Shown: positions 13,403 through 21,690 of the stretch, piece after piece | Layout: every line of letters starts with the position of its first letter | How positions within the stretch are numbered: the first letter of the stretch is position 1 | Source: JAAXTT01 sp964530215 | GTDB taxonomy: Bacteria > Bacillota > Desulfotomaculia > Desulfotomaculales > Desulfocucumaceae | Direction: 5' to 3' | Length of the DNA stretch: 21,690 nt | NCBI GenBank assembly: GCA_964530215.1 | Contig: CAZHAJ010000015.1 | Coordinates: 1 to 21,690, forward strand | Program-made: the position numbers and the translations under genes | Notes under the pieces: model-generated | Databases searched by the model: none | Told to the model about the DNA's origin: nothing | What the model saw: only the letters and a program-made list of their open reading frames with translations

Positions 13403-15289
13403 TTATTGAGAGCTTGCTTGTGCCTCCAATGCACGCTCCATTATTTTATATATTCTCTCTATCATGGAACCTTCTCTTCCTGATAAGCCCGCAGCTAAAA
13501 AAGCATTGTCTGCAATTTGTTCCACACAGGATTTCAGGAAATCTTCATCTGCTCCCTCTTCTTTCAACTGGAACAGCCTTTTTATTACTCTATGTTTTGT
13601 GTTTATTTCCAAGATTTTTTTGCTTAATCCCATAAAATCACTTTCAGCCGCCTTAAGCACTTGCTGCATTGCGGTGGTATATATTTGGTCAGGATTTACC
13701 ACCATGGCAGGACTTTCAGCTAAACGCACAGACTCCCGCACCTCACTGACATTTTCACTAAGTATATCTCCCATCCAGGAGGTAAGGGATGCTATCTGAT
13801 CCGCCGAAAGCTTCTCATCGTCATCACTTATTTCTTCTTTCGATAACGATAAATCTAAATCCGATTGATCGGCAGATATCAATTTTTTACCCTTGTATTC
13901 ATGAAGTGCAGACATTACAAAATCATCCACTGGCTCAAACAAAAATAGAACATCTATATCATTCTTGCGAAAAACTTCCAGATATGGACCTGACTCAATG
14001 ACCTCCCTTGAGGGTCCGTTTATATAATAAATAGCTTGCTGTTCTTCTTTCATTCCGTCTACGTAATCATCTAAAGAAATCAAGTCATCATTAGCTGTTT
14101 TGCCTGAACGGAACCTTAGCAATTTCGCCAAATGCTCCCGATTATCCGAATCATTTATACAACCCTCTTTTATAAATCTAGAAAACTTGTTCCAAAATTC
14201 CCGGTATTTATCCTTGTCCCCAGATTGTTTCTCTAAAAATGACAGCACTCTTCTGGTCAGAAATTTACTCATTTTTTTAATCAATAAACTGCTCTGGGTG
14301 GTTTCCCTGGAGATATTTAAAGGTAAATCCTCAGAATCCACTACTCCCTTAATAAAACGAAGATAATCTGGGAAAATGCCTGTGGATTTTTGATCAATTA
14401 ACACTTTTTTCGAATAAAGACTGACACCCGGCTCCATGCGACCCATACCGTAAAGCTCTGGATTGTCCGAAGGGACAAAAATAAGAGAATTTAGCTGCAG
14501 CGGAGCATCAGCAGAAATATGCAGACGAAACATGGGATCGGTATAGGCATTTGTTAAGAATTTATAAAATTCGTTATATTCCTCATCTTGAATCTCATTT
14601 TTATTTCGGCACCAAATAGCCTGTATAGTATTAACCTTTTCCCCGTTAACTTTAATATCAAAGGGTATAAAATTAGAATATTGCCTGATAATGCTTTTTA
14701 TTCGATTAGCATCGGCATATTCATGGGCATCATCCTTAAGATGAATTATTATCCTTGTTCCCCTTTTTAAATTGTCCGCTTTAGATATCGTATAACTGCC
14801 GACACCCTCTGATGACCATTGCCATCCCGTGGATTCTTGTTTGTAAGAAAGGGACTGAACAATGACTTTGGAACCCGCCATAAAAGCAGAATAAAAGCCT
14901 ACCCCAAACTGACCGATGAGTTGGGCATCACTTTTCTCACCTTCGGCTAAACGCTTAACAAATTCTCTGGATCCGGAATGAGCTATGGTTCCTAAATTCT
15001 CAATTAATTCGTCTCTGTCCATACCTATGCCGGTATCAGAAATTACCAAAGTGCTTTCCTTATCATCGGTTTCAATATTTATTTCAAGGGGTAAATGATT
15101 TTGATTGATATTATCCTCTGTTAAAGATATTAAACGCAGCTTCTCCAGTGCATCCGAAGAATTAGATATTAATTCCCGAATAAAAATATCCCTTTCTGTA
15201 TACAGGGAGTTAATAACAATGTCCAGCATTTTTGACACTTCAGCCTGAAATTGCATTTCCTGAGATATTTCATTTTGCGGCTTATCCAT
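13403..15289 (-). CDS. htpG: Molecular chaperone HtpG (bacterial Hsp90)
   Basis: This 628-residue protein is an ATP-dependent dimeric chaperone of the cytoplasm. The N-terminal ATPase shows the GHKL motifs: ERDIFIRELISNSSDAL with E39 and N43, DTGIGM (85-90) and GQFGVGFYSAF (127-137). The middle domain includes PLNISRETTQ with the catalytic-loop arginine. The C-terminal dimerisation region ends in EAQASSQ. Length matches the family. I chose ATG 15289 with AAGGAGG eight bases upstream; the frame extends to a TTG at 15316 without a usable site. A consensus promoter lies at 15350-15378. I saw no CIRCE element, so heat control by HrcA is not suggested. Confidence 0.97.
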   Translation of the reverse strand: MDKPQNEISQEMQFQAEVSKMLDIVINSLYTERDIFIRELISNSSDALEKLRLISLTEDNINQNHLPLEINIETDDKESTLVISDTGIGMDRDELIENLGTIAHSGSREFVKRLAEGEKSDAQLIGQFGVGFYSAFMAGSKVIVQSLSYKQESTGWQWSSEGVGSYTISKADNLKRGTRIIIHLKDDAHEYADANRIKSIIRQYSNFIPFDIKVNGEKVNTIQAIWCRNKNEIQDEEYNEFYKFLTNAYTDPMFRLHISADAPLQLNSLIFVPSDNPELYGMGRMEPGVSLYSKKVLIDQKSTGIFPDYLRFIKGVVDSEDLPLNISRETTQSSLLIKKMSKFLTRRVLSFLEKQSGDKDKYREFWNKFSRFIKEGCINDSDNREHLAKLLRFRSGKTANDDLISLDDYVDGMKEEQQAIYYINGPSREVIESGPYLEVFRKNDIDVLFLFEPVDDFVMSALHEYKGKKLISADQSDLDLSLSKEEISDDDEKLSADQIASLTSWMGDILSENVSEVRESVRLAESPAMVVNPDQIYTTAMQQVLKAAESDFMGLSKKILEINTKHRVIKRLFQLKEEGADEDFLKSCVEQIADNAFLAAGLSGREGSMIERIYKIMERALEAQASSQ

Positions 15290-15349
15290 ATAAACAACCT
15301 CCTTAGAGTATTGCAACTTTACAGATAATGCTCAAATATTTCCAAATAA

Positions 15350-15378
15350 AGTATAGCAACGGGAAATGTGAGTGTCAA
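15350..15378 (-). promoter_or_regulatory. Consensus sigma-A promoter of htpG
   Basis: A perfect TTGACA (15378-15373), a 17-base spacer and TATACT (15355-15350) lie about 60 bases before the htpG start codon. Such a strong match implies high basal expression. Confidence 0.85.
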
Positions 15379-15563
15379 CAAGACATAAATTAGAAGTTTG
15401 TAGCGGGAAGTAATTTATTTTATTACTATGAATAAATTATTAATAAGAAGATATAAACCATATTGACACCAAACATGACTAAAATAATCGAATAATATCC
15501 TTGTGATAATACTGATAAATGAGTACTATAGTTTTGAATATTAAGTATTGTGGGGAGAAAAAA

Positions 15564-16205
15564 ATGGTTACTTTAAAAAACCTGTTTAAAAAGAAAATAT
15601 GTATTTTCTATCAATATTTTCAACTTATAATTGAAAATATTGTGGAAGCCACAGATGCATTTGTGAATCAGATGAATAACTTGGATAATCCCGACTTATC
15701 GGAAGATTACTTCGGACAAATTAAACTTTACGAACAAAAGGGTGATAAATATACCCACCAGATTATTGTAGAACTCAATAAGGCATTTATAACCCCGCTG
15801 GAAAATGAAGACATAATGGATCTGGCTCTTCAGTTGGATGATGTCCTAAACTGCCTTATGGGTAATGCCTCACACATATTGATGTATGACACAAAAGCAA
15901 TGGACAAAACCATGGAGTTATTCATACAAAATATCCAAGTTTGTGTCAAAGAATTATCCTTGGCGATTAACCTACTAACAAACCAAAAACTTAAGGATAT
16001 GTCAAAGCACACCAACTTAATAAACGACCTAGAGGATAAAGCTAATGAAATATTAACGGATGGACTTAAAAACCTGTTCAATAATTGCACAGATCCAATA
16101 GAATTAATTAAGAAAAAAGAAATATACTCAATGATGGAGTCTTTTTCCGATACCGTCGAAGACGCTGCAAATACTCTTGATGGCATCATTATGAGGAATT
16201 CGTAG
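15564..16205 (+). CDS. PhoU-like DUF47 protein, partner of the Pit transporter
   Basis: This 213-residue, almost wholly helical protein belongs to the DUF47/PhoU-like family that is encoded next to Pit phosphate transporters and is thought to control them. Family-like features include the long helices with spaced acidic residues (EQKGDKYTHQIIVELNKAFITPLENEDIMDLALQLDDVLN). The pattern of E/DxxxD residues that binds metal clusters in PhoU relatives recurs near the end (MMESFSDTVEDAANTLDGI). I chose ATG 15564 because GGGGAG lies six bases upstream; the frame extends to 15519 without a site. The pit gene follows after 13 bases, so the two form an operon. A TTGACA at 15463-15468 lacks a fitting -10 box, so the promoter is not assigned. 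Confidence 0.85.
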   Translation: MVTLKNLFKKKICIFYQYFQLIIENIVEATDAFVNQMNNLDNPDLSEDYFGQIKLYEQKGDKYTHQIIVELNKAFITPLENEDIMDLALQLDDVLNCLMGNASHILMYDTKAMDKTMELFIQNIQVCVKELSLAINLLTNQKLKDMSKHTNLINDLEDKANEILTDGLKNLFNNCTDPIELIKKKEIYSMMESFSDTVEDAANTLDGIIMRNS

Positions 16206-16218
16206 GAGTAAATACAAT

Positions 16219-17220
16219 ATGAATGATTCGACATTAATTCTTACTGCGGTAGTGGTGGCCCTAGCCCTTGTCTTTGATTTCATTAACGGCTTTCATGATA
16301 CCGCAAATGCCATAGCCACATCAATTTCCAGCAAGGCACTACCCCCCAGAGCAGCTATACTCTTAGCATCCCTTATGAATTTAATAGGAGCCCTGACCTT
16401 CACCGGAGTTGCCAAAACCATAGGCGGGAAGATTGCAGACCCTTTTACCTTAAGCAACGGCTCATATATAGTGGTGGCTGCACTGTTAGCTGCCATAGCA
16501 TGGAACCTCATAACATGGTATTATGGGATTCCAAGCAGTTCATCCCATGCCTTAATAGGTTCATTAGCCGGTGCTGTCGTTGCTTCTGCAGGGTTTAAAG
16601 CTGTTAACTTAAATGGTTTTACTTCAATTCTTAAATCCTTAATACTGTCCCCAATTCTGGCCTTTGTACTGGGCTTTATTATAATGAATATAATAAAAAT
16701 TCTCTTCAGCAATGCTTATGCAGCTACAGCCAATCGGAGGTTCCGAACACTCCAAGTTTTTACCGCCGCTTGGCAGGCATTTAGCCACGGCACCAATGAT
16801 GCCCAGAAGTCCATGGGTATCATAACCTTTGCACTAATAGCTGGTGGCTTTCAAGACAGCTTGGATATTCCCTTTTGGGTAAAACTATCCTGTGCCATTG
16901 CCATTGCTTTAGGCACTTCTGTCGGCGGCTGGAAAATAATAAAAACGGTGGGTAGTAGAATAATAAAAATTGAGCCATCAAATGGTTTTGCCGCGGACTT
17001 CACTTCGGCAACAATCATTTTGATGGCTACTTTGTTTAAACTTCCGGTAAGCACAACCCACGTTATATCTTCTGCAATTATGGGGGTGGGCTCTGCTAAA
17101 AGATTTCATATGGTTAAATGGGGAACAGCACAAAAAATAGTTACCGCATGGCTTATAACACTTCCCATTACCTTTGTGCTGGCAATTTTTTCTTACTATA
17201 TTACGTTATTATTTAAATAG
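16219..17220 (+). CDS. pit: Inorganic phosphate transporter, Pit family
   Basis: This 333-residue membrane protein imports phosphate, probably as a metal-phosphate complex driven by protons or sodium. The two inverted repeats of the family each show their signature: FINGFHDTANAIATSI (21-36) and AFSHGTNDAQKSMGII (187-202). Other conserved stretches are YYGIPSSSSHALIGS (101-115) and PVSTTHVISSAIMGVG near the end. About ten hydrophobic segments are visible. The length suits the short bacterial form. It follows the DUF47 gene after 13 bases, and the stop codon lies four bases from that of the convergent carbonic anhydrase gene, leaving no room for separate terminators. Confidence 0.93.
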   Translation: MNDSTLILTAVVVALALVFDFINGFHDTANAIATSISSKALPPRAAILLASLMNLIGALTFTGVAKTIGGKIADPFTLSNGSYIVVAALLAAIAWNLITWYYGIPSSSSHALIGSLAGAVVASAGFKAVNLNGFTSILKSLILSPILAFVLGFIIMNIIKILFSNAYAATANRRFRTLQVFTAAWQAFSHGTNDAQKSMGIITFALIAGGFQDSLDIPFWVKLSCAIAIALGTSVGGWKIIKTVGSRIIKIEPSNGFAADFTSATIILMATLFKLPVSTTHVISSAIMGVGSAKRFHMVKWGTAQKIVTAWLITLPITFVLAIFSYYITLLFK

Positions 17221-17224
17221 CTGA

Positions 17225-17785
17225 TTAGGATTGGGACTTTGCTTTATAACCCTTGCATAACTCCTGATTAACAGCAAGCACTTCGTTATTAAAGTCCGTT
17301 TCCTTTGAACTAACCCTTGATAAATCCTTTACTTGGGACTGACTTTGCAGCATCAAGCCTGCAGGTACCAAGGTAAACTCCGGCAAATTCACATCATAAA
17401 CCAATGAACAATGGGAAATAAAACATTTAATTCCCAATTGGGACTTATACACTACCGCATTAAACCCTATAAAAGACTCACTTCCAATTATACATGGCCC
17501 GTGTATTACCGCTCCATGCGCTATGCTACAGTTCTTTCCAATATCAATGGTACTCCCTTTCAAACCATGCATAATTACACCGTCTTGAACATTGGTACCG
17601 TCCCCTATTATAATAGGGGAACCTTCGTCTGCCCGAATTACAGCTCCGGGACAGATAATAACATTTTTCCCCACCCTTACATCTCCGATTAATACTGCTG
17701 ATGAGTGGATGTGTGCAGTGGGATCCACTTGGGGGACCGCCTCTTCACTTCTCCATGAGGTTAGCGGGGATTTTTCCAAAATCAT
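17225..17785 (-). CDS. Gamma-class carbonic anhydrase-like left-handed beta-helix protein (Cam type)
   Basis: This 186-residue protein has hexapeptide repeats forming a left-handed beta-helix (IHSSAVLIGDVRVGKNVIIC). The three zinc-binding histidines of gamma carbonic anhydrase are present: H73 in IMHGLKG, and H90 and H95 in IAHGAVIHG. The part ADEGSP (52-57) matches the Cam loop with its proton-shuttle glutamate (E54), and NVQDG (65-69) is also kept. The acidic loop of archaeal Cam that carries the second glutamate is missing: HGLKG runs straight into the next strand. The C-terminal helix (FNNEVLAVNQELCKGYK) resembles Cam rather than the short CamH proteins. AAGGGAG lies about ten bases before ATG 17785. 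It should interconvert carbon dioxide and bicarbonate, though related proteins can be inactive or act as acyltransferases. Confidence 0.85.
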   Translation of the reverse strand: MILEKSPLTSWRSEEAVPQVDPTAHIHSSAVLIGDVRVGKNVIICPGAVIRADEGSPIIIGDGTNVQDGVIMHGLKGSTIDIGKNCSIAHGAVIHGPCIIGSESFIGFNAVVYKSQLGIKCFISHCSLVYDVNLPEFTLVPAGLMLQSQSQVKDLSRVSSKETDFNNEVLAVNQELCKGYKAKSQS

Positions 17786-17869
17786 TTTCTAATCGTCTCC
17801 CTTTCTAAAGCGTCCGGCTTATTTTTTATTATAATGAAAAATCCGCCACTGGAGCGAATTAATATTTAT

Positions 17870-19330
17870 CTACACTATGTCTATTGTTTCACCGTTGCTA
17901 TTTAAAACAAATTTTGCGGCACTTAACTCTTGGGTGATTTTTAATCGGTTGGAGCCTATTTGAATAACACTTCCTGGTTTTGAGTTCTTTGCTTTAATAT
18001 GATTTTTTGATTTAACCCTCACCAACGCCGGTGAGCCAAGACCACTGCCCAACTCATCAAGCTCTACATTACCCTCACTGACAATTTGTCCGCCTTTAAA
18101 CGGTCCCACTATTTTTACATTGCCCACCGAATATATATCTGTGTTAACACAGCCTTTTCCTATAATATGCACTTCCCCTGAGCAATTTATTGTGGATCCG
18201 TGCACCGCCTTTGCTGTAATGCTGGCCTTTTCAAATTCCTGCAAATCCATAACTTTAATAGCTTTATCCAAATGGTACATCAAATCTTTAAAATCCTTGT
18301 GGTCAAAACTGACCCCAACAATAATTTTAACAGCCTCAAGGGCGTCCACTACCTCAAAGGGAAGATTAAAAGTGCCTATATTAATTAACTGCTTGGTGTT
18401 TACCTTAATATTCTTGAAATGCTTTTCAATTAATCCATGAACTACCTGAGCAAATGACAGCTTATCTACCGCAGCTAACTTATCCTTCATTTGCTCAAGG
18501 GTTTTAATTAGATTCTTTAAATCATTAAAAAGATCTTCCATAATGTATTTTATCTTTCCACACTCGACAGCTCCCATACCGGCAATAATTTCACTGCTGA
18601 TAATGTTTTTATGTACCACCAAGCTTTCACCGCACATTATTTTTGCGCCGGTTACAATACCTGCTACTGTTATATTCCCGGAAGCCTCCACAATCATAGT
18701 TTCAGTCACATTCCCACTTACCACAACATCTCCTTTAAAGCGAATGTTTCCGGTCTTCATTGAAACGTCACCGGATACTGTATAGGAATGATCCACCTTA
18801 ATCAACGCACCCACTGCAGATTTTTTTGCAACAGGCATACCCTGAATAGTTGAATAAACTTTATTGCCGTCACTGGATAAACGAACACCTCTACCTAAGG
18901 TAATAACCGCCTCTCTCGGGTCGGGAGGCATAATATACTCTCCGGTAACAGCCCTGCCTGGTTTGCCTTTGGTGGGAGGGTGTTTTTGGGCCAGCAAATC
19001 TCCCTCATTAACCGAACATAAATTGCTGGTTTCTCTATAATCAATGGTCTCTTCTTCTTCAACCCCGCAATTACCTTTCTTCTGATCCCAAAGCAACTCT
19101 ACCCAGCCGTTTTCACCCGGTGTGGGAGGATCTCCCTTAGCTATAACCAGGGGCTCCCCTTTTTGCATGACTGAACACTGCTGCAATGCTTCCGGGATTA
19201 AACCATGAGTTATACCCGCCGATTTAAGCTTGTTGATTACCTCTTCCATGGTGGGAGTCTCGTCACTGACCATTCTTATAGATGCCAACATCTTATCCTT
19301 GGAAATGTCAATCCGGATATTATCTGACAT
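17870..19330 (-). CDS. FapA/DUF342-family beta-helix protein
   Basis: This 486-residue protein belongs to the DUF342 (FapA) family. The N-terminal portion (1-100) is an alpha/beta domain. The core has many short repeats rich in glycine and valine that build a right-handed beta-helix (SGDVSMKTGNIRFKGDVVVS, then VSGNVTETMIVEASGNITVAG). A long charged helical insertion sits at about 255-375 (coiled-coil-like, LNLIKTLEQMKDKLAA region), after which the repeats resume (GSTINCSGEVHIIGKGCVNT). The family motif GKPGRAVTGE is present near residue 122. GGAGAGGG lies eight bases before the ATG. FapA proteins are linked to polar organisation, flagella or cell-surface control in some bacteria, but no flagellar gene is near, so the role here is open. 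Confidence 0.85.
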   Translation of the reverse strand: MSDNIRIDISKDKMLASIRMVSDETPTMEEVINKLKSAGITHGLIPEALQQCSVMQKGEPLVIAKGDPPTPGENGWVELLWDQKKGNCGVEEEETIDYRETSNLCSVNEGDLLAQKHPPTKGKPGRAVTGEYIMPPDPREAVITLGRGVRLSSDGNKVYSTIQGMPVAKKSAVGALIKVDHSYTVSGDVSMKTGNIRFKGDVVVSGNVTETMIVEASGNITVAGIVTGAKIMCGESLVVHKNIISSEIIAGMGAVECGKIKYIMEDLFNDLKNLIKTLEQMKDKLAAVDKLSFAQVVHGLIEKHFKNIKVNTKQLINIGTFNLPFEVVDALEAVKIIVGVSFDHKDFKDLMYHLDKAIKVMDLQEFEKASITAKAVHGSTINCSGEVHIIGKGCVNTDIYSVGNVKIVGPFKGGQIVSEGNVELDELGSGLGSPALVRVKSKNHIKAKNSKPGSVIQIGSNRLKITQELSAAKFVLNSNGETIDIV

Positions 19331-19508
19331 TTAGCATACCCTCTCCACATATGTTTATTGTTACCGCTACCAAAAAAGCCAATAATTAACACTATTTTAT
19401 ATAAATAATCTTAATAAATAGGAACATACTATTATTAGAGTTCAATCAATCACTTTTATAGGGCTAATTATTTTAGATCTATAAAGATTGGATGAACTCA
19501 TTATATAG

Positions 19509-19537
19509 GGGTCTTCTTCTTATTTTGAAGAAGACCT
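19509..19537 (-). terminator. Terminator-like hairpin after proA
   Basis: GGTCTTCTTC (19510-19519) and GAAGAAGACC (19527-19536) form a perfect ten-pair stem with a seven-base loop, 40 bases after the proA stop codon. Neither strand has a strong T-run next to the stem, so termination may be partial. The rest of the stretch to 19331 is AT-rich and probably holds the promoter of the DUF342 gene, which I could not pinpoint. Confidence 0.6.
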
Positions 19538-19576
19538 CTAATTTATAAATAACTTTAAGATGGCTTAGCAGAGAAT

Positions 19577-20830
19577 TTATGTTCTTATCTGTCCATCTCC
19601 AAAGATAATATATTTATATGTGGTCAGTTCTTTTAGTCCCATGGGACCCCGTGCATGAAGTTTTTGGGTGGATATACCTATCTCTGCACCGAAACCAAAC
19701 TGCTGTCCGTCAGTGAATCGACTGGATGCGTTAACATACACTGCGGAGGAATCCACTTCCTTTAAAAATCTCCTGGCTTTGGCGTAATCTTTGGTAACAA
19801 TAACTTCGGAATGCTTTGTACCATAGAAATGAATATGATCCATGGCCTCATCTAGGCTGTCAACTATCTTCACCGCCAAAATCAAATCCAAATATTCTTC
19901 AAACCAATCTTCCTCAGTGGCTTGCTGCACCCAAGGAACCAATTCATTAACTTTTTCGTCTCCCCTGATTTCAACACCCAGTTCCTTCAGTTTACCCAAC
20001 ACTGTGGGTAAAAACGAGTCCGCTATGGCACTGTTAACCAGCAATGTCTCCATTGCATTGCAGACTCCCGGACGATGACACTTAGCGTTGATCACAATCT
20101 CTTCAGCCATTTCCAAGTCAGCCATATCATCAACATAAACATGGCAATTGCCCACACCGGTTTCAATTACCGGAACAGTAGCATTTTCAACCACAGTCTT
20201 AATTAATCCTGCCCCTCCCCTGGGAATAATGACATCGATTAACCCATTCATCTTAAGCATTGCATTAACTGATGCTCTATCAGTGTTCTCCACCAATTGA
20301 ATGGAATTTTCGGGCATTCCTCCCTGAACAGCAGCGTTTGCTATCACTTCGGTAATAACTTTATTTGAATTAATGGCATCCGAACTGCCCCTAAGAAGCA
20401 CAGTGTTACCTGATTTTATACAAAGACCCGCGGCGTCAACAGTAACATTGGGTCTGGCCTCATAAATAATCCCAATAACACCTAGGGGCACCCTCATTTT
20501 ACCCACCTGGATACCGTTGGGTCTTAACCACATGGATTCTACCTCTCCCACGGGATCGGGCAGACCTGCCAACTCCCTTAGACCTTGGGCTATATCTGCG
20601 ATACGTTCCGGGGTAAGAAGCAGTCTGTCAATCAAAGATTTTGACAATCCCTTCTCAGTCCCTATCCAGATATCTGACTTATTAGCCTCCAAAATCCTGG
20701 AAGTATCTTTGGTTAGTGCATCCGCCATACAAAACAAGGCCTGATTTTTTAAGTTAGTGGATAGCCCCGCCAGTTTTCTGGCAGCTATACCAGCTTTTTT
20801 TGCTTTTTCTCTAATCTCCTGGTCAAACAT
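19577..20830 (-). CDS. proA: Gamma-glutamyl phosphate reductase
   Basis: ProA reduces gamma-glutamyl phosphate with NADPH to glutamate semialdehyde, the second step of proline synthesis. The 417-residue length is standard. The catalytic cysteine is C257 in CHRPGVCNAMETLLV, and other family stretches are MRVPLGVIGIIYEARPNVTVDA split over 112-133, GNTVLLRGSSDA (141-152), IIPRGGAGLI (201-210) and HARGPMGLKELTTYKY near the end. The ATG at 20830 follows GGGGGGCAG. It lies 15 bases after the proB stop codon, so both are made from one mRNA and the unstable intermediate can pass between the enzymes. Confidence 0.97.
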   Translation of the reverse strand: MFDQEIREKAKKAGIAARKLAGLSTNLKNQALFCMADALTKDTSRILEANKSDIWIGTEKGLSKSLIDRLLLTPERIADIAQGLRELAGLPDPVGEVESMWLRPNGIQVGKMRVPLGVIGIIYEARPNVTVDAAGLCIKSGNTVLLRGSSDAINSNKVITEVIANAAVQGGMPENSIQLVENTDRASVNAMLKMNGLIDVIIPRGGAGLIKTVVENATVPVIETGVGNCHVYVDDMADLEMAEEIVINAKCHRPGVCNAMETLLVNSAIADSFLPTVLGKLKELGVEIRGDEKVNELVPWVQQATEEDWFEEYLDLILAVKIVDSLDEAMDHIHFYGTKHSEVIVTKDYAKARRFLKEVDSSAVYVNASSRFTDGQQFGFGAEIGISTQKLHARGPMGLKELTTYKYIIFGDGQIRT

Positions 20831-20845
20831 TTATCTGCCCCCCAC

Positions 20846-21690
20846 TTATACATTAGAAACAAGATTATTTCTGTGAATCACTTCATCATAATCTTGATGT
20901 CCCAATAATTTTTTTATATCACTGGAATGATAACCTTTTATCTTACAAACATCATGGGCTGAATAATTTACAATTCCCCTGGCAATTTCCCGTCCTTTAC
21001 AGTCCACAACAGAAACGGTATTGCCTACTTCAAATACTCCCTCCACCCCTAATATACCGGATGGCAGAAGACTTTTTCCGTTATATAGCAATGCTTTGGA
21101 AGCACCATCATCCACAATAATTTTTCCTTGGAGAGAAGAGCTATAAGCAATCCACATCTTTTTATACTCCATTTTCCCTTGGGGCCAAAAAATAGTTCCT
21201 ATATTCTCTCCCGCTATAACCCTGCGCACAACATCTTTTTCACATGCATTGGCTAAGATCATAATAAACCCTGAGTTCATAGCTATCTTTGCTGCCTGCA
21301 GCTTTGTGGCCATTCCCCCTGTGCCCAAACAACTTCCTGCACCACCTGCCAGTTTTTCAATATCTTCATTTACTTCTAGCACCTCGGGAATTAATCCAGC
21401 ATCTTTGTTTTCCCTGGGATCGCAAGAATATAGTCCATCTACATCAGACAGAAGAATAAGGAGTTCCACATCTGCCAATCCGCCCACCATAGCAGCCAGG
21501 GTGTCATTGTCTCCAAGTTTTATCTGATCCACAGCCACAGTATCATTCTCATTGATAATGGGAATAACCCCCATGCTCATCAGGGAATACAACGTATTTC
21601 TTGCATTTAAAAATCTCTGCCGGTGAGCAAAATCCTCTTTTGTCAAAAGAATTTGTCCCACCGTTACTCCATATTCAGAGAACAGCTTTT
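20846..21690 (-). CDS. proB: Glutamate 5-kinase, N-terminus outside window
   Basis: ProB phosphorylates glutamate at its gamma carboxyl, the first and feedback-controlled step of proline synthesis. The visible part begins with KLFSEYGVTVGQILLTKEDF at the window edge, so roughly the first 100 residues are missing; the GTG at 21661 is an internal valine. The amino-acid-kinase core shows PIINENDTVAVDQIKLGDND (substrate loop), LLILLSDVDGLYSCDPREN and GSCLGTGGMATKLQAAKIA (nucleotide site). A C-terminal PUA domain follows (GKIIVDDGASKALLYNGKSL to GIVNYSAHDVCKIKG), as in the long form of the enzyme. proA follows after 15 bases. Confidence 0.95.
   Translation of the reverse strand, partial: KLFSEYGVTVGQILLTKEDFAHRQRFLNARNTLYSLMSMGVIPIINENDTVAVDQIKLGDNDTLAAMVGGLADVELLILLSDVDGLYSCDPRENKDAGLIPEVLEVNEDIEKLAGGAGSCLGTGGMATKLQAAKIAMNSGFIMILANACEKDVVRRVIAGENIGTIFWPQGKMEYKKMWIAYSSSLQGKIIVDDGASKALLYNGKSLLPSGILGVEGVFEVGNTVSVVDCKGREIARGIVNYSAHDVCKIKGYHSSDIKKLLGHQDYDEVIHRNNLVSNV

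Noticed and set aside
13464..13799. Long open frame (111 codons) opposite htpG
   Set aside because: It is an antisense shadow of a clear Hsp90 gene, with low-complexity Ser/Leu-rich composition and no ribosome binding site.
15300..15400. Search for a CIRCE element (HrcA site) before htpG
   Set aside because: No TTAGCACTC/GAGTGCTAA arms are present; only a sigma-A promoter is seen.
15463..15468. TTGACA upstream of the DUF47 gene on the plus strand
   Set aside because: At 16-18 bases downstream there is only AATCGA-like sequence; the better GATAAT (15505-15510) is 36 bases away, so no promoter is called.
17830..17860. Possible terminator after the DUF342 gene
   Set aside because: Only a three- to four-pair stem around TCCAGTG can be drawn, although a short T-run follows.

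Overview
The window looks like a chromosomal segment of a low-to-mid GC Gram-positive bacterium of the class Clostridia, plausibly a Desulfotomaculum/Peptococcaceae-type organism. This is an inference from AGGAGG-type ribosome binding sites, frequent TTG/GTG starts, consensus sigma-A promoters, an ECF sigma/anti-sigma pair of the Sigma_reg type, and the gene families present. Nearly all genes are on the minus strand; the exception is a two-gene phosphate-uptake unit (15564-17220). I saw no rRNA, tRNA, CRISPR array, phage or transposase gene.

Layout. Positions 1-422 hold the N-terminal part of an exported copper amine oxidase N-terminal-like protein that runs off the left edge. Positions 582-2205 hold a membrane PAS-GGDEF diguanylate cyclase gene that is split by a frameshift in an (AT)6 tract and lacks a normal start codon. 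Positions 2206-2678 are non-coding and carry two copies of a short hairpin repeat; a third copy lies next to the cyclase stop codon. Positions 2679-4251 are an anti-sigma/ECF sigma operon with a palindrome in front of it. Next come an RluA-type pseudouridine synthase whose last codons are built from a hairpin, a small cupin, a probable small membrane ORF with no start codon, the protease HtpX, a DHA2-type MFS exporter and a THUMP-domain RlmL-like methyltransferase.

Positions 9886-13389 form a complete thiamine-controlled unit: consensus promoter, TPP riboswitch, terminator, thiN-like kinase, then an ABC transporter of the ThiXYZ type (permease, lipoprotein, ATPase) closed by a strong hairpin. 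The permease gene carries an in-frame TAG inside its cytoplasmic EAA loop, so the transporter is either dead in this strain, rescued by readthrough, or affected by a sequence error.

Positions 13403-15378 hold htpG with a textbook promoter. A PhoU-like DUF47 protein plus a Pit phosphate transporter run the other way and end 4 bases from a convergent gamma carbonic anhydrase. A DUF342/FapA-like polymer-type protein follows, and the window ends with proA and the downstream part of proB (proline biosynthesis, order proB-proA).

Most of the window is ordinary housekeeping. The points worth a second look are the two genes broken in ways that could be reversible (dinucleotide tract in the cyclase, amber codon in the thiamine permease), the small hairpin repeat family at gene 3' ends, and the repeat-derived C-terminus of the RluA-type enzyme. 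I found no convincing new multi-gene system.
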